A stretch of DNA of 64,000 bases from an uncultured Clostridia bacterium. GTDB lineage: Bacteria; Bacillota; Clostridia; Oscillospirales; Ruminococcaceae. The notes beneath the pieces were generated by a model. The model was not told where the DNA came from and searched no databases. It was given only the letters and a program-made list of their open reading frames with translations. A program made the position numbers and the translations under genes. Of the stretch, positions 33,081 through 42,497 are shown one piece after another; the stretch's first letter is position 1; each line of letters opens with the position of its first letter. The DNA lies in the NCBI GenBank assembly GCA_947363605.1, contig CANAQK010000002.1, forward strand, positions 1 to 64,000, given 5' to 3'.

Positions 33081-34037
33081 ATGAAATACTATCTTGGGAT
33101 TGACCTCGGCGGCACCAATATTGCGGCCGGCGTTGTTAATGAAAACTATGAAATTATCGCGCAGTGCAGCATTAAAACCAACGGTTCCCGTCCCGCTGAA
33201 GAAGTAGTGGACGATATGGCGCAGGTTGCGCGGGATACGGCGGCAAAAGCTGGCATTACACTGGACGAGGTGGAATGGGTTGGGATTGGTGCGCCCGGAA
33301 CTGCCAATAAGGCGACGGGAGTGATCGAATATTCCAACAATATCGGCTGGTATGACGTCCCGCTGGTCCAGATGATGGAAGACCGCCTGAAGAAAAAAGT
33401 TTATATTGAAAATGATGCGAATGCCGCCGCCTATGGCGAATATGTCGCTGGATCGGCGAAGGATGCGGAAAGCTTCATCATGGTTACCCTGGGGACTGGG
33501 GTTGGCGGCGGCATTGTCATCAATAACGAGATTTATTCCGGTTCCAACTATGCAGGGGCGGAGCTGGGACACAGCGTGATTGTTGTAGACGGCAGGCCCT
33601 GTACCTGCGAACGGAAGGGCTGCCTGGAAGCCTACGCCAGCGCGACCGGACTGATTAAAACCACCCGGGAACATATGGAGAAAAACAAGGATTCCATCAT
33701 GTGGGAAATGGTTGGTGGGGATTTGTCCAAGATCAGCGGCCGGACTTCGTTTGACGCCATGCGCAAGGGTGACGCAGCCGGTAAAGCGGTTGTTGACGAG
33801 TACATCAAATACCTGGCTTGCGGGATTACCAACATCATCAATACCTTCCAGCCGGATCTGCTGGCAATGGGCGGCGGGATTTCCCATGAAGGGGACTACC
33901 TGATGAAGCCCTTGAAGGAGATCGTTGCGCGCGAGGTTTATTCCCGCAACAGCGCCAAAAATACCGAAATTGTCGCGGCTTCCTTAGGGAATGCGGCGGG
34001 GATTATCGGCGCGGCGTTATTGGGGATGGCAAAATAG
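33081..34037 (+). CDS. glcK: ROK-family glucokinase
   Basis: 318 residues. YYLGIDLGGTNIAAGVV is the ATP-binding phosphate-1 motif, ENDANAAAYGEY carries the catalytic Asp, and GHSVIVVDGRPCTCERKGCLEAYAS the zinc-binding CxCxxxGCxE cluster of ROK sugar kinases. No helix-turn-helix, so it is an enzyme and not a ROK repressor. It phosphorylates glucose (or a related hexose) released by cytoplasmic glycosidases. AAAGGAAG precedes the ATG. Confidence 0.9.
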   Translation: MKYYLGIDLGGTNIAAGVVNENYEIIAQCSIKTNGSRPAEEVVDDMAQVARDTAAKAGITLDEVEWVGIGAPGTANKATGVIEYSNNIGWYDVPLVQMMEDRLKKKVYIENDANAAAYGEYVAGSAKDAESFIMVTLGTGVGGGIVINNEIYSGSNYAGAELGHSVIVVDGRPCTCERKGCLEAYASATGLIKTTREHMEKNKDSIMWEMVGGDLSKISGRTSFDAMRKGDAAGKAVVDEYIKYLACGITNIINTFQPDLLAMGGGISHEGDYLMKPLKEIVAREVYSRNSAKNTEIVAASLGNAAGIIGAALLGMAK

Positions 34038-34049
34038 GATCGGGATCAG

Positions 34050-34085
34050 GCGGGCCGCCAACAGTCCAGGCAGCCCGCTTTTTCC
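34050..34085 (+). terminator. terminator after the glucokinase gene
   Basis: GCGGGC/GCCCGC with a loop of 17 bases followed by TTTTT. Confidence 0.6.
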
Positions 34086-34124
34086 CTTTCGGAAGATTTG
34101 TATACAGAAAAAGGAGAATAAAAG

Positions 34125-35381
34125 ATGTTTCAGGATATGATGGACAGCATCGGTTTTGTCCGCCAATATGATCCCGAAATGGCGGAGGCTATGCAGAAAG
34201 AGCTTTCCCGCCAGCGCCGGAATATTGAGCTGATTGCCAGTGAAAATATTGTTTCCCCTGCGGTTATGGCGGCAATGGGCAGCATTCTTACCAATAAATA
34301 CGCCGAGGGCTACTCTGGGAAACGGTATTACGGCGGCTGTCAGTGTGTGGATTTGGCCGAAGATCTGGCGATTTCCCGTGCGAAACAGCTCTTTGGGGCG
34401 GAACACGCCAACGTACAGCCCCATTCCGGCGCACAGGCGAACCTGGCGGTCTATTTTGCCCTGCTGGAGCCAGGTGATACGGTGCTGGGGATGAGCCTGG
34501 CAGACGGCGGCCATCTGACGCATGGTTCCCCGGTAAACCTGAGCGGGAAATACTATAAATTTGTTGGCTATGGCGTGGATGAGGAAACCCACCGGATCAA
34601 TTACGACAAGCTGGAGGCTCAGGCCAAAGAGATCCGTCCCAAGCTGATCGTGGCCGGTGCGAGTGCGTATCCCCGGATAATTGACTTCGAGCGGATCAGC
34701 CGGATCGCTAAAGAAGTGGGTGCGTATTTTATGGTTGATATGGCGCATATCGCCGGGCTGGTAGCCGCCGGGCTGCATCCTTCCCCGGTGCCCTATGCAG
34801 ACGTTGTGACCAGCACCACCCATAAGACCCTCCGGGGCCCGCGGGGCGGTCTGATCCTCTGCAAAGAGGAGCTGGCCAAGAAAATAGATAAAGCGATCTT
34901 CCCAGGAACACAGGGCGGTCCGCTGATGCACATTATCGCTTCGAAAGGGGTTTGCTTCGGCGAAGCGCTGAAGCCGGAATTCAAGGCTTACCAGGGCCAG
35001 ATCGTCAAGAATGCACAGGCGTTGGCTGCTGCGCTGGCAGAGCACGGCTTCGATATGGTTTCAGGCGGTACGGATAATCATCTGATCCTGTTGGATCTCC
35101 GGAAATTCGGTGTGACCGGCAAGGAACTGGAGCATCGTCTGGATGAGATCTATATCACTGTCAATAAGAACGCTATCCCGAATGATCCGCAGAGCCCCTT
35201 CATTACCAGCGGCATCCGGATCGGCACGCCGGCCGTAACCTCGCGCGGGATGGTCGAAGAGGACATGAGGGTTATCGCAGATTGTATCTATCGTGCGGCG
35301 GCAGAGGATTACGAGGCGTCCGTGGAGGAGCTTCGTCAAACCGTGGACACACTTTGCGCGAAATACCCGCTTTACGAATAA
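34125..35381 (+). CDS. glyA: serine hydroxymethyltransferase
   Basis: 418 residues. A PLP enzyme making glycine and 5,10-methylene-tetrahydrofolate from serine. [25 protein letters not shown] and the PLP-lysine segment [14 protein letters not shown] are all present. AAAAGGAG precedes the ATG. The esterase gene starts 15 bases after its stop. Confidence 0.97.
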   Translation: MFQDMMDSIGFVRQYDPEMAEAMQKELSRQRRNIELIASENIVSPAVMAAMGSILTNKYAEGYSGKRYYGGCQCVDLAEDLAISRAKQLFGAEHANVQPHSGAQANLAVYFALLEPGDTVLGMSLADGGHLTHGSPVNLSGKYYKFVGYGVDEETHRINYDKLEAQAKEIRPKLIVAGASAYPRIIDFERISRIAKEVGAYFMVDMAHIAGLVAAGLHPSPVPYADVVTSTTHKTLRGPRGGLILCKEELAKKIDKAIFPGTQGGPLMHIIASKGVCFGEALKPEFKAYQGQIVKNAQALAAALAEHGFDMVSGGTDNHLILLDLRKFGVTGKELEHRLDEIYITVNKNAIPNDPQSPFITSGIRIGTPAVTSRGMVEEDMRVIADCIYRAAAEDYEASVEELRQTVDTLCAKYPLYE

Positions 35382-35396
35382 AAGGAGGACAGAGCA

Positions 35397-36185
35397 ATGG
35401 CTTTTTTCCGTGGGGATTTTACCTCTCAGGTGATGCAGATGGTGACTACCATCCATGTTGTGATGCCGGAATATATCGATAAGAAGGACACCCGTGTGCT
35501 GTATTTGCTGCATGGGCTGTCAGATAACTGCTCCAACTGGTTCCGTTTGACCAGCCTGGAGAGATATGCCAATGAGTATAAAATTGCTGTGGTAGTACCA
35601 GAAGTACAAAGAAGTATGTATACCAATATGAAATACGGCCTGCGGTATTTCGACTATGTTTCCGAGGAACTGCCCCGGTTCATCAGCCAGATGTTCGGGG
35701 TGCCGAATGACCGGGAGCATCGGTTCGTAGCCGGGCTGTCGATGGGCGGATACGGCGCGTTGAAATGTGCGCTCACCTATCCGGAACGGTATGCCGGATG
35801 TGCGGCATTTTCTTCTGCCTGTGATATCCAGGAGCTGGTACACGGCCCGTTGGGTGAGGCGAGAAAAGATGAAAACCGGGCCATCTATGGCGAAAAGCTG
35901 GAAATCCCGGAGGAGGACGATCTGTTCTTCCTGGCGGAGCAGTGCTCGAAGCAGAAGGAGCAGCCCCGCTTCCTGATGACCTGCGGGGATCAGGATATCC
36001 TGCTGCCCCAGAATCATAAGCTGCGGGACCGGATGCAGGAGCTGGGGTTTGATCTGCGCTATGAGGAATGGGAAGGGGACCATACCTGGATGTTCTGGGA
36101 TACCTCTTTGCAATTGGCGCTGTCCCATCTGATGGGGGAGAAGCTGGGCGGCAATCCCACGCCTCTGGCGGAACGGGAAGATTAG
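35397..36185 (+). CDS. alpha/beta-hydrolase esterase (EstA/tributyrin esterase-like)
   Basis: 262 residues. VLYLLHGLSDNCSNW gives the oxyanion loop, AGLSMGGYGALK the nucleophile Ser elbow, TCGDQDILLPQN the Asp and GDHTWMFWD the His, completing the triad of the esterase D/putative esterase family (PF00756). There is no signal peptide, so it is cytoplasmic. Relatives remove acetyl or short acyl groups from sugars or triglycerides, or hydrolyse S-formylglutathione; an acetyl-sugar esterase is plausible given the carbohydrate genes nearby. AAAAGGAGG precedes the ATG. Confidence 0.8.
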   Translation: MAFFRGDFTSQVMQMVTTIHVVMPEYIDKKDTRVLYLLHGLSDNCSNWFRLTSLERYANEYKIAVVVPEVQRSMYTNMKYGLRYFDYVSEELPRFISQMFGVPNDREHRFVAGLSMGGYGALKCALTYPERYAGCAAFSSACDIQELVHGPLGEARKDENRAIYGEKLEIPEEDDLFFLAEQCSKQKEQPRFLMTCGDQDILLPQNHKLRDRMQELGFDLRYEEWEGDHTWMFWDTSLQLALSHLMGEKLGGNPTPLAERED

Positions 36186-36324
36186 GGCTTTTATTTTGTT
36201 TTTGTAGGTGATATTCCCGCCCATTGATGATTTCCTCGTTTTAGTAAAAATCCCGCACTTGGCTTTGTTCGCAGCAGCGGCATTAAAGTTTTTACTCGGT
36301 TTTAATTCGGGGGAGGGTGTGCAT

Positions 36325-36984
36325 ATGTTTTTTATTCAACGCAAATGGATTCCGCATGAATCTCCAATAAATATGCTTTGCGGATACAAAGATACAGAAA
36401 CCGTTCAGCTGTATGGCAATATATTCGTTTGGAACATTAATTGGAGAGGTATAAGAGCGGACTTTATTAATTCACGGGAAAGCAAAGAATACTGCGATTG
36501 GTATGATATAAGCACGGGCACACGCGGAAAGTGGCGGACACATCTGTATGATGATGCGCATATTCCTGTATTAGGAGTGAATGAATTCCTGTTTCATAAC
36601 GATAATTTTGCACAATATGATACGAGAAATATACAATGGTATTTGGGTGATGACAGTTGGATGCAAAATGGTGATCGATGGTATGGCTATTCATGCTGCG
36701 ATTACGGGAAATTCCAAGGGGAAGGAAATATCCTGCAGATCAAAAAGGGATACAATGCGTGGAGTATCATTTCTTCTGAAGCGCAGCAAGTATTGAGTTT
36801 AATTGGTTATCGCAAGCCGTCTTATCCTAAAGCTAGTATGTCTGAAAAACTTTTGCTAAAAGCTTATACTGTTGATGTAAGCTCCGATCAGAAAAACGGG
36901 ATTGTGATTTTAAATAGCAGGGACCAACGGGACAGATCATTAACATTTGAGCAATTATTGATACAACATTGTTGGGATAGCTAA
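36325..36984 (+). CDS. AT-rich orphan protein of unknown function
   Basis: 219 residues from the ATG at 36325, which follows GGGGGAGGG. The sequence is Trp/Tyr/Asp/Asn-rich (WYLGDDSWMQNGDRWYGYSCCDY-like region) with no signal peptide, membrane span or recognised catalytic motif. Third-position AT is much higher than in flanking genes. It lies between the esterase and rarA, is on neither operon's usual gene list, and its stop is followed at once by a family D element. Likely horizontally acquired; an immunity- or phage-type protein is possible but not supported. Confidence 0.6.
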   Translation: MFFIQRKWIPHESPINMLCGYKDTETVQLYGNIFVWNINWRGIRADFINSRESKEYCDWYDISTGTRGKWRTHLYDDAHIPVLGVNEFLFHNDNFAQYDTRNIQWYLGDDSWMQNGDRWYGYSCCDYGKFQGEGNILQIKKGYNAWSIISSEAQQVLSLIGYRKPSYPKASMSEKLLLKAYTVDVSSDQKNGIVILNSRDQRDRSLTFEQLLIQHCWDS

Positions 36985-36990
36985 ACGATG

Positions 36991-37130
36991 ATTGTATTAT
37001 CTCCGAATTTTTAATTCGGAAATAATACATTTGATTTGAGCCGTTTTGCGGTTGCCGCCGTTTACGGCGGAAACTGCAAAACATGGCAGATATTACTTCC
37101 ATCCTTTCAGTTCGGAAGTAATATCTAGAA
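36991..37130 (+). repeat. family D multi-hairpin element, copy 1
   Basis: Stems TCCGAATT/AATTCGGA, GCCGCC/GGCGG and ATATTACTTCC/GGAAGTAATAT, joined by TTTGATTTGAGCCGTTTTGC and CATGGCAG. It starts a few bases after the orphan gene's stop. An inverted copy with the same order lies at 57045-57180. Confidence 0.8.
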
Positions 37131-37239
37131 TTTCCGAGTATTGAGGGCCCGTGCGGCGTAAACCGCAAGAAATCAGCCGTTCCGCGCGGGAACTTGAACG
37201 ACACATTCTTTCTAACAATAACAACAAGGAGATGGAAGC

Positions 37240-38517
37240 ATGGCGGCCCCTTTAGCAGAGAAAATCCGTCCCCGGCAATTGGACGAGGTTTTTGGGCAGA
37301 CCCATCTGCTGGGTGCCGGGAAACCGCTTCAGCGGATCATTGAGTCCGGCCGGATCCCGAATATGATTTTCTACGGCCCTTCCGGTGTGGGGAAAACCAC
37401 GGTAGCGCGGATTATTGCGGAACAGACCCATATGAGGCTGCATAAGCTGAACGGGACGTCGGCTTCGACGGCTGATATCAAGGCCATTGTGGAGGAAATC
37501 GGTTCCTTTGCCGGTTATCAGGGGATTTTGCTTTATCTGGATGAAATCCAGTATTTGAATAAGAAACAGCAGCAATCCCTGCTGGAACATATCGAAAACG
37601 GGGATATTACCCTGATCGCTTCCACTACGGAAAACCCCTATTTCTACATCTATAACGCCATTTTGAGCCGGTGTACCGTGTTTGAATTTAAGCCGTTGTC
37701 TTCTGTGGAGATGCAGCCGGCAATCCTCCGGGCGTTCCGTCTGCTGGCGGAGGAATACGGGGAAGAAGCCGGGCTGGAGGAGGGCGTTTTGGAGCAGATG
37801 TCCTATTCCTGCGGCGGGGATGTCCGCAAGGCGATGAACGCCGTGGAGCTTTGCTATCTTTCCGCAGAGCGGGATGCGGATGGGCGGCGCTGGGTGACAG
37901 CCGGGCTGGCAGATCAGCTCTCCCAGCGGTCGGCGATGCAGTACGACCGGGACGGCGACCAGCACTATGACCTGTTGTCTGCCCTGCAAAAGTCGATCCG
38001 GGGCTCGGATGAAAATGCAGCGCTGCATTATCTGGCACGGCTGTTGGAAGCGGGCGATCTGCTTTCCCCCTGCCGCCGGATCATGGTCATCGCCTGTGAA
38101 GACATCGGGCTGGCATATCCGCAGGCGATCCCGATTACGAAAGCCTGTATTGACGCAGCGGTTCAGCTAGGGCTTCCGGAGGCGCGGATCCCGTTGGGGG
38201 ATGCCGTCTGTCTGCTGGCTACCGCACCGAAATCCAACTCTGCCTATCTGGCGATGGACGAGGCGCTGGACGATGTCCGGGCCGGGAAAGGGAAAGGCTT
38301 CCCGCGCTGCCTGCAAAATAAGCACTTTGACGGGGATGAAGTGGAACGGAAGGGCCAGTTTTACAAATATCCGCACGAATTCCGGAACCACTATGTAACC
38401 CAGCAGTATCTGCCTGACGACCTGCTTGGCCGGGTATATTATCATTTTGGCGAGAATAAGAATGAGCAGGCCGCCCGTGCTTACCGCGAGCGGATCCTGC
38501 GTGAAAATGAGGAATAA
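37240..38517 (+). CDS. rarA: replication-associated recombination protein A (AAA+ ATPase)
   Basis: 425 residues. EKIRPRQLDEVFGQTHLLG is the RarA/MgsA start, FYGPSGVGKTTVARI the Walker A, LLYLDEIQYLNKKQQ the Walker B, and TENPYFYIYNAILSRC the sensor/arginine-finger region; the C-terminal tetramerisation domain (SIRGSDENAALHYLARLLEAGD onward) is complete. It acts at stalled replication forks with SSB. AAGGAGATGG precedes the ATG. The stop codon runs straight into a family C element. Confidence 0.95.
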   Translation: MAAPLAEKIRPRQLDEVFGQTHLLGAGKPLQRIIESGRIPNMIFYGPSGVGKTTVARIIAEQTHMRLHKLNGTSASTADIKAIVEEIGSFAGYQGILLYLDEIQYLNKKQQQSLLEHIENGDITLIASTTENPYFYIYNAILSRCTVFEFKPLSSVEMQPAILRAFRLLAEEYGEEAGLEEGVLEQMSYSCGGDVRKAMNAVELCYLSAERDADGRRWVTAGLADQLSQRSAMQYDRDGDQHYDLLSALQKSIRGSDENAALHYLARLLEAGDLLSPCRRIMVIACEDIGLAYPQAIPITKACIDAAVQLGLPEARIPLGDAVCLLATAPKSNSAYLAMDEALDDVRAGKGKGFPRCLQNKHFDGDEVERKGQFYKYPHEFRNHYVTQQYLPDDLLGRVYYHFGENKNEQAARAYRERILRENEE

Positions 38518-38630
38518 ATACGATTTCTTGATAAAAAGGTTTTAATCTTTTTATCGCGGCGCTATACGCCGCCGGACCGCATCCTGCGGTTCAATAAAAC
38601 GACTGCATCGTTTTATTGAAAATTAGTATA
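38517..38630 (+). repeat. family C multi-hairpin element, copy 2
   Basis: Starts with the final A of the rarA stop codon (TAA-ATACGATTTCTTGAT). Stems: GATAAAAAG/CTTTTTATC, GCGGCG/CGCCGC, ACCGCA/TGCGGT, TTCAATAAAACGA/CGTTTTATTGAA. Ends TTAGTATAA. Confidence 0.9.
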
Positions 38631-38663
38631 AAAAGGAGGCTCCCCCAAGGGGCCTCCTTTTTA
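38631..38663 (+). terminator. rarA terminator
   Basis: AAAAGGAGGC/GCCTCCTTTT with an eleven-base loop, directly after the family C element, followed by TATAT. Confidence 0.8.
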
Positions 38664-38690
38664 TATGGTGGAACGGGGTCATTCTGCTGT

Positions 38691-38816
38691 TAGAGTCGGC
38701 ACACCCTCCAATCGGTACCCGATTGGAGGGTCAGGCTTTGCCTGGCATAAAATGCGCTGTGCGCCGTCTATGAAGCCCTACCGCATGGCCGCTTCTTTTC
38801 AAGTGCGTTGACGATA
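38691..38816 (-). repeat. family A multi-hairpin element, copy 2 (internally deleted)
   Basis: 126 bases, AGAGTCGGCACACC to GTTGACGATAG. Two hairpins (GGCCGC and CACTGCGGCAT stems) are missing; the junction falls in GCTTC, present at both break points of the full-length copies, which suggests deletion by short-homology recombination. Confidence 0.9.
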
Positions 38817-38885
38817 GAGGTGTTCTTTGTGCAATCTGACAAAAAATATGGTTTAACTTTGTGCAATATATTTTTGCCGTACTAC

Positions 38886-38938
38886 TTTACATCTACGGAA
38901 AAAAGCGTATAATAGCATCTGTAATGTAACGGATTACA
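38886..38938 (+). promoter_or_regulatory. promoter and LacI-type operator of the keto-sugar operon
   Basis: TTTACA (38886-38891), 16-base spacer, TATAAT (38908-38913). TGTAACGGATTACA (38925-38938) is a near-palindrome with the central CG typical of LacI-family operators, placed just past the transcription start, where binding would block the operon. Autoregulation by the adjacent LacI protein is inferred. Confidence 0.65.
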
Positions 38939-38972
38939 TAACGGATATCCGAAAGAGGAGGGGAAGGGGCCA

Positions 38973-39971
38973 GTGGCTACAATCAAGGACGTTGCCAAAT
39001 TGGCTGGCGTGTCGGTTGCAACGGTTTCACGGGTGCTGAACCAGGGCGAAAACGTGCAGCCGGAAACGGAAAGAAAGGTGCGTTCTGCGATTAAAGCCCT
39101 CCGCTACTCCCCAAACCTTCTGGGGCGGAACCTTCGACGCCGGGAAACCCGGAAAATCCTGGTGCTGTTGAATACTATCTCCAACCAGTTTTATTCCCGG
39201 GTTGTCCGCGGGATCGAAGAATGTGCGGCTGAGCAGGAATACAGCGTAATGATTGGGATGACGCATGGGGATCCCAAGCTGGAGCGCAATTTTCTGGAAA
39301 TGCTGAAAACCAAGCTGATGGACGGGGCGGTTTTTCTCACCAGTGAGCTGGATGGAGCGGAGCTCGCTGCCCAGCTCCAGGGAATCCCCGTGGTGCAGGC
39401 CTGCGAAGTGCAGAGCACCTTCCCGACCCCCTGGGTGTCGATCGACAACCGGCGCGCCGCCTGCGAAGCCACCCGCTATTTGGTGGAAAAAGGGCATCGG
39501 CAGATTGGTTTTTTCGGCGCTGGGGACACCTATGGCTCTTCCCGCCAGCGGGAGGAAGGCTTCCGTCTGACCATGGAGGGGGCGGGATTGCCCATCCGGG
39601 AAGAATGGGTCTTGGACGAAGGCTTCGGCGTTGGTGCAGGGATCCGGGCGGCTGAGCGGCTGTTGGAATCCGGTTCCCTGCCGGACGCGGTTTTCTGTGT
39701 ATCGGATACCTGCGCGGCCGGCGCGATCCGCTGCCTGGCGGGGGAAGGGGTTTTAGTCCCGCGGGATATCTCGGTCATGGGGTTTGACAATATCCGCCTT
39801 TCCGAGGTTTTCCTGCCCTCGATCACCACTACCTGGCAGCCGCAGTATGAAATCGGTTACAAAGCAATGGAAATGCTGCTTCGCCTGATTGGCGGCGAAG
39901 AGCCTTCCCCGAACCGGCTTGTATTAGAGCATCGAATCATTGAACGTGAATCTGTATCCCCCAAAAATTAA
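38973..39971 (+). CDS. LacI-family transcriptional regulator
   Basis: 332 residues starting at GTG with GAGGAGGGG upstream. IKDVAKLAGVSVATVSRVLNQG is the LacI helix-turn-helix; RYSPNLLGRNLRRRET is the hinge helix region, followed by a periplasmic-binding-protein-like effector domain (SVMGFDNIRLSEVFLPSITT near the end). It heads an operon of sugar-modifying enzymes and probably senses their substrate. An operator-like palindrome lies in its own promoter. Confidence 0.92.
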   Translation: MATIKDVAKLAGVSVATVSRVLNQGENVQPETERKVRSAIKALRYSPNLLGRNLRRRETRKILVLLNTISNQFYSRVVRGIEECAAEQEYSVMIGMTHGDPKLERNFLEMLKTKLMDGAVFLTSELDGAELAAQLQGIPVVQACEVQSTFPTPWVSIDNRRAACEATRYLVEKGHRQIGFFGAGDTYGSSRQREEGFRLTMEGAGLPIREEWVLDEGFGVGAGIRAAERLLESGSLPDAVFCVSDTCAAGAIRCLAGEGVLVPRDISVMGFDNIRLSEVFLPSITTTWQPQYEIGYKAMEMLLRLIGGEEPSPNRLVLEHRIIERESVSPKN

Positions 39972-39995
39972 AATTCCCGAAAGGAAGTTGTCATC

Positions 39996-41075
39996 ATGGA
40001 AAAAGTCAGAGTAGGTATCATTGGCTGTGGCGGGATTGCGAACTCCAAGCATATGCCCTCCCTGAAAAAAATGCCCGAGGTAGAAATGGTTGCTTTCTGC
40101 GATATTATTGAGGAAAAGGCCATCAAAGCCGCGAAGGAATTCGGCATCCCGGATGCAAAAGTTTACACCGATTATAAGGAACTGCTGGCGGATCCTTCCA
40201 TCAGCGTGGTTCATGTCCTCACCCCGAACCGGGAGCACAGCTTTATTACGATTGATGCCTTGCACGCAGATAAGCATGTCATGTGCGAGAAGCCCATGGC
40301 CAAAACCTATGCCGAGGCGCAGGAAATGCTGAAGGCTGCCAAAGAAACCGGCAAGCTGCTGACGATCGGCTACCAGAACCGCTACCGTCCGGATTCCCTC
40401 TACCTTAAACGCGCTTGTGAAAACGGGGAACTGGGCGAGGTTTACTTCGCGAAGGCACACGCCATTCGCCGCCGCGCGGTCCCGACTTGGGGCGTATTCT
40501 TGAACGAATATGAGCAAGGCGGCGGCCCGCTGATCGATATCGGCACCCACTCCCTTGATCTCACCCTCTGGATGATGAACAACTATAAGCCCCAAATGGT
40601 AGTCGGCACGACCTACAAAAAGCTGGGCCAGCAGCGTGAGGCTGCCAATGCCTGGGGAGATTGGGATCCGGAGGAATTCACGGTAGAGGATTCCGCTTTC
40701 GGCTTTATCACCATGGAGGATGGCGCGACCATCATCCTGGAAACCAGCTGGGCGCTGAATACCCTGGATGTACATGAAGCAAAAACCTCGCTGAGCGGTA
40801 CCAAGGCTGGGGCGGATATGCTTGACGGGCTGCGGATCAACGGGGTGAAATACAATAAGCAGTATGTGGAAAAACCGGACCTGGCGGCTGGCGGTGTTGA
40901 TTTCTTTGATGGCGCGGTTGCAGAGCCCCAGGATGTGGAGTGCCGCTGCTGGATCGATGCAGTAACCAAAGGCACTCCGCTGACCGTCCTGCCGGAGCAG
41001 GCCGCGGTTGTCACCCAGATCCTGGAGGCCATTTATGAATCCGCTCGTACCGGAAAACCGGTTTATTTTGACTAG
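39996..41075 (+). CDS. Gfo/Idh/MocA-family oxidoreductase 1
   Basis: 359 residues. VRVGIIGCGGIANSKHMP is the NAD(P)-binding Rossmann start; CEKPMAKT is the family EKP motif, with the catalytic Lys; GGGPLIDIGTHSLDLTLWMM holds the conserved Asp/His pair. Such enzymes oxidise or reduce a sugar or cyclitol hydroxyl. The stretch AIRRRAVPTWGVF is reminiscent of glycoside-3-dehydrogenases of gut Clostridia, an impression needing alignment. GAAAGGAAG precedes the ATG; 24 bases after lacI. Confidence 0.88.
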   Translation: MEKVRVGIIGCGGIANSKHMPSLKKMPEVEMVAFCDIIEEKAIKAAKEFGIPDAKVYTDYKELLADPSISVVHVLTPNREHSFITIDALHADKHVMCEKPMAKTYAEAQEMLKAAKETGKLLTIGYQNRYRPDSLYLKRACENGELGEVYFAKAHAIRRRAVPTWGVFLNEYEQGGGPLIDIGTHSLDLTLWMMNNYKPQMVVGTTYKKLGQQREAANAWGDWDPEEFTVEDSAFGFITMEDGATIILETSWALNTLDVHEAKTSLSGTKAGADMLDGLRINGVKYNKQYVEKPDLAAGGVDFFDGAVAEPQDVECRCWIDAVTKGTPLTVLPEQAAVVTQILEAIYESARTGKPVYFD

Positions 41076-41102
41076 GACGCCTTTGGCAGGAGGAAAATAA
41101 CC

Positions 41103-41906
41103 ATGAAATTAGGGATTATATCCTACAGCTTCGAACGGGAAAGCTTTGAAAAGGTCAAGGCGCAGGGGCTGGATTTTGTCGAGTTCTGCGTCAACTGCGA
41201 CCAGGAAAACCGGTTCCAGGAATTTTACGATAAATCGGAAGGCATCCGCCGGGATCTGGATGAGCTGGGCTTGTCCACCGGTTCGGTCGGCCGCTGGGGA
41301 GGGGATAAGATCAACCCCGACGGCTCGGTCCATCAGGAAGAGCTGCACGCGGACCAGACCTTGATCCAGGCGGCAGCGAAGCTGGGCTGCCCGGTTTACG
41401 TCACCGGCTGCAATTATGTCGAGGGGCTCTCCCTCTACGAGAATTATTCCGCCGCGATCGGATACTTCCAGGCCCTGATCGACTTCGCGAAGCCCTATGG
41501 CATCAAGATTGCGACCTATAACTGCCGCTGGAACAACTATGTCCATTCCGACCCGGCTTGGGAGGTCATCCATGGCCATCTGCCCGAGCTGTATATCAAA
41601 TATGACCCCTCCCATTGTCGTTACGCGATGGGTGCGGACTATCTCTCCGAGATGAAAAAATGGGGCAAGCGGTTTGCCCATGTCCATATCAAGGGCAGCC
41701 TGATTATTGACGGGGAACGTTTCGACGATCCGCCCGCCGGGCTGGATGACACCAACTGGGGCGCGTTTATGGCGGCGCTGTATGCGTCAGACTATGACGG
41801 GAACCTGTCGATTGAGCCGCATTCCGCCATCTGGAAAGAGGGTGAATTGGGGGATGCCGGCGTGTCCTATACCATTGAAATGATGCGGAAGCTGATGTTC
41901 CGGTAA
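41103..41906 (+). CDS. sugar phosphate isomerase/epimerase-fold protein 1 (AP endonuclease 2-like TIM barrel)
   Basis: 267 residues. MKLGIISYSFERESFEKVKAQGLDFVEF is the usual first strand and helix of the IolE/xylose-isomerase-like barrel. The metal-site residues fit the family: KYDPSHC (Asp/His), HVHIKGS (His) and SIEPHSA (Glu). It probably isomerises, epimerises or eliminates a sugar derivative produced by the preceding oxidoreductase. AGGAGG precedes the ATG; 27 bases separate it from the previous gene. Confidence 0.85.
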   Translation: MKLGIISYSFERESFEKVKAQGLDFVEFCVNCDQENRFQEFYDKSEGIRRDLDELGLSTGSVGRWGGDKINPDGSVHQEELHADQTLIQAAAKLGCPVYVTGCNYVEGLSLYENYSAAIGYFQALIDFAKPYGIKIATYNCRWNNYVHSDPAWEVIHGHLPELYIKYDPSHCRYAMGADYLSEMKKWGKRFAHVHIKGSLIIDGERFDDPPAGLDDTNWGAFMAALYASDYDGNLSIEPHSAIWKEGELGDAGVSYTIEMMRKLMFR

Positions 41907-41918
41907 GGAGGGCGTCCG

Positions 41919-42497
41919 ATGAAAAAGCCCTATATTGTTGGGATCGGCGGAGGCACGGCCAGCGGGAAAAGCACCCTTTGCGCCCGGCTGGAGCAGGTAT
42001 TCTCCGGCTGGCGGGTGAGAGCCTTCCATTTGGATGAATATTTTCGGGAGGACCGCCCTACAGTGGAAGCCCCGTTCACTGGGAAGCCTTACCGGGATGA
42101 TAACCATCCCGCGCATACCCTGGATCTGGACCGGGCGGCTGCCGATCTGGCGGAGGCTGCGGCTTCCGGGGGATATGACCTGATTTTGCTGGAGGGCGCC
42201 TGGGCGCTTTCCTGGGAAACACTTCGGGAACAGTTCGACCTGAAATTATTTGTGGACTGCCGTTCGGATGAGCGGCTGGTCCGCCGGATCCGCCGGAATA
42301 CCGCCTGGGGGCTGAGCTTTGATGAGATCACCAATGTCTATTTGGATTTGGTCCGTTACCGTCATGATGAATTTGTTGAGCCTGCCCGCTGGTATGCCGA
42401 CCTGGTGCTCAATGGCTCCGGGATGCCGGAAACCGGGGAGCGGGTGGTCACGGACTATATCCGTACACAGCTGGATCAAAAGGAGGATTCGAAATGA
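41919..42497 (+). CDS. uridine kinase/phosphoribulokinase-like P-loop kinase
   Basis: 192 residues. GIGGGTASGKSTLC is the Walker A; FHLDEYF corresponds to the catalytic Asp region of uridine kinases, and FVDCRSDERLVRRIRRN to the Arg-rich lid. The protein is shorter than most uridine kinases (about 205-215). In this operon it more likely phosphorylates the sugar or polyol being processed than uridine, but that is inference. AAGGAGGGCG precedes the ATG, and the next gene overlaps its stop by four bases (ATGA). Confidence 0.8.
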   Translation: MKKPYIVGIGGGTASGKSTLCARLEQVFSGWRVRAFHLDEYFREDRPTVEAPFTGKPYRDDNHPAHTLDLDRAAADLAEAAASGGYDLILLEGAWALSWETLREQFDLKLFVDCRSDERLVRRIRRNTAWGLSFDEITNVYLDLVRYRHDEFVEPARWYADLVLNGSGMPETGERVVTDYIRTQLDQKEDSK

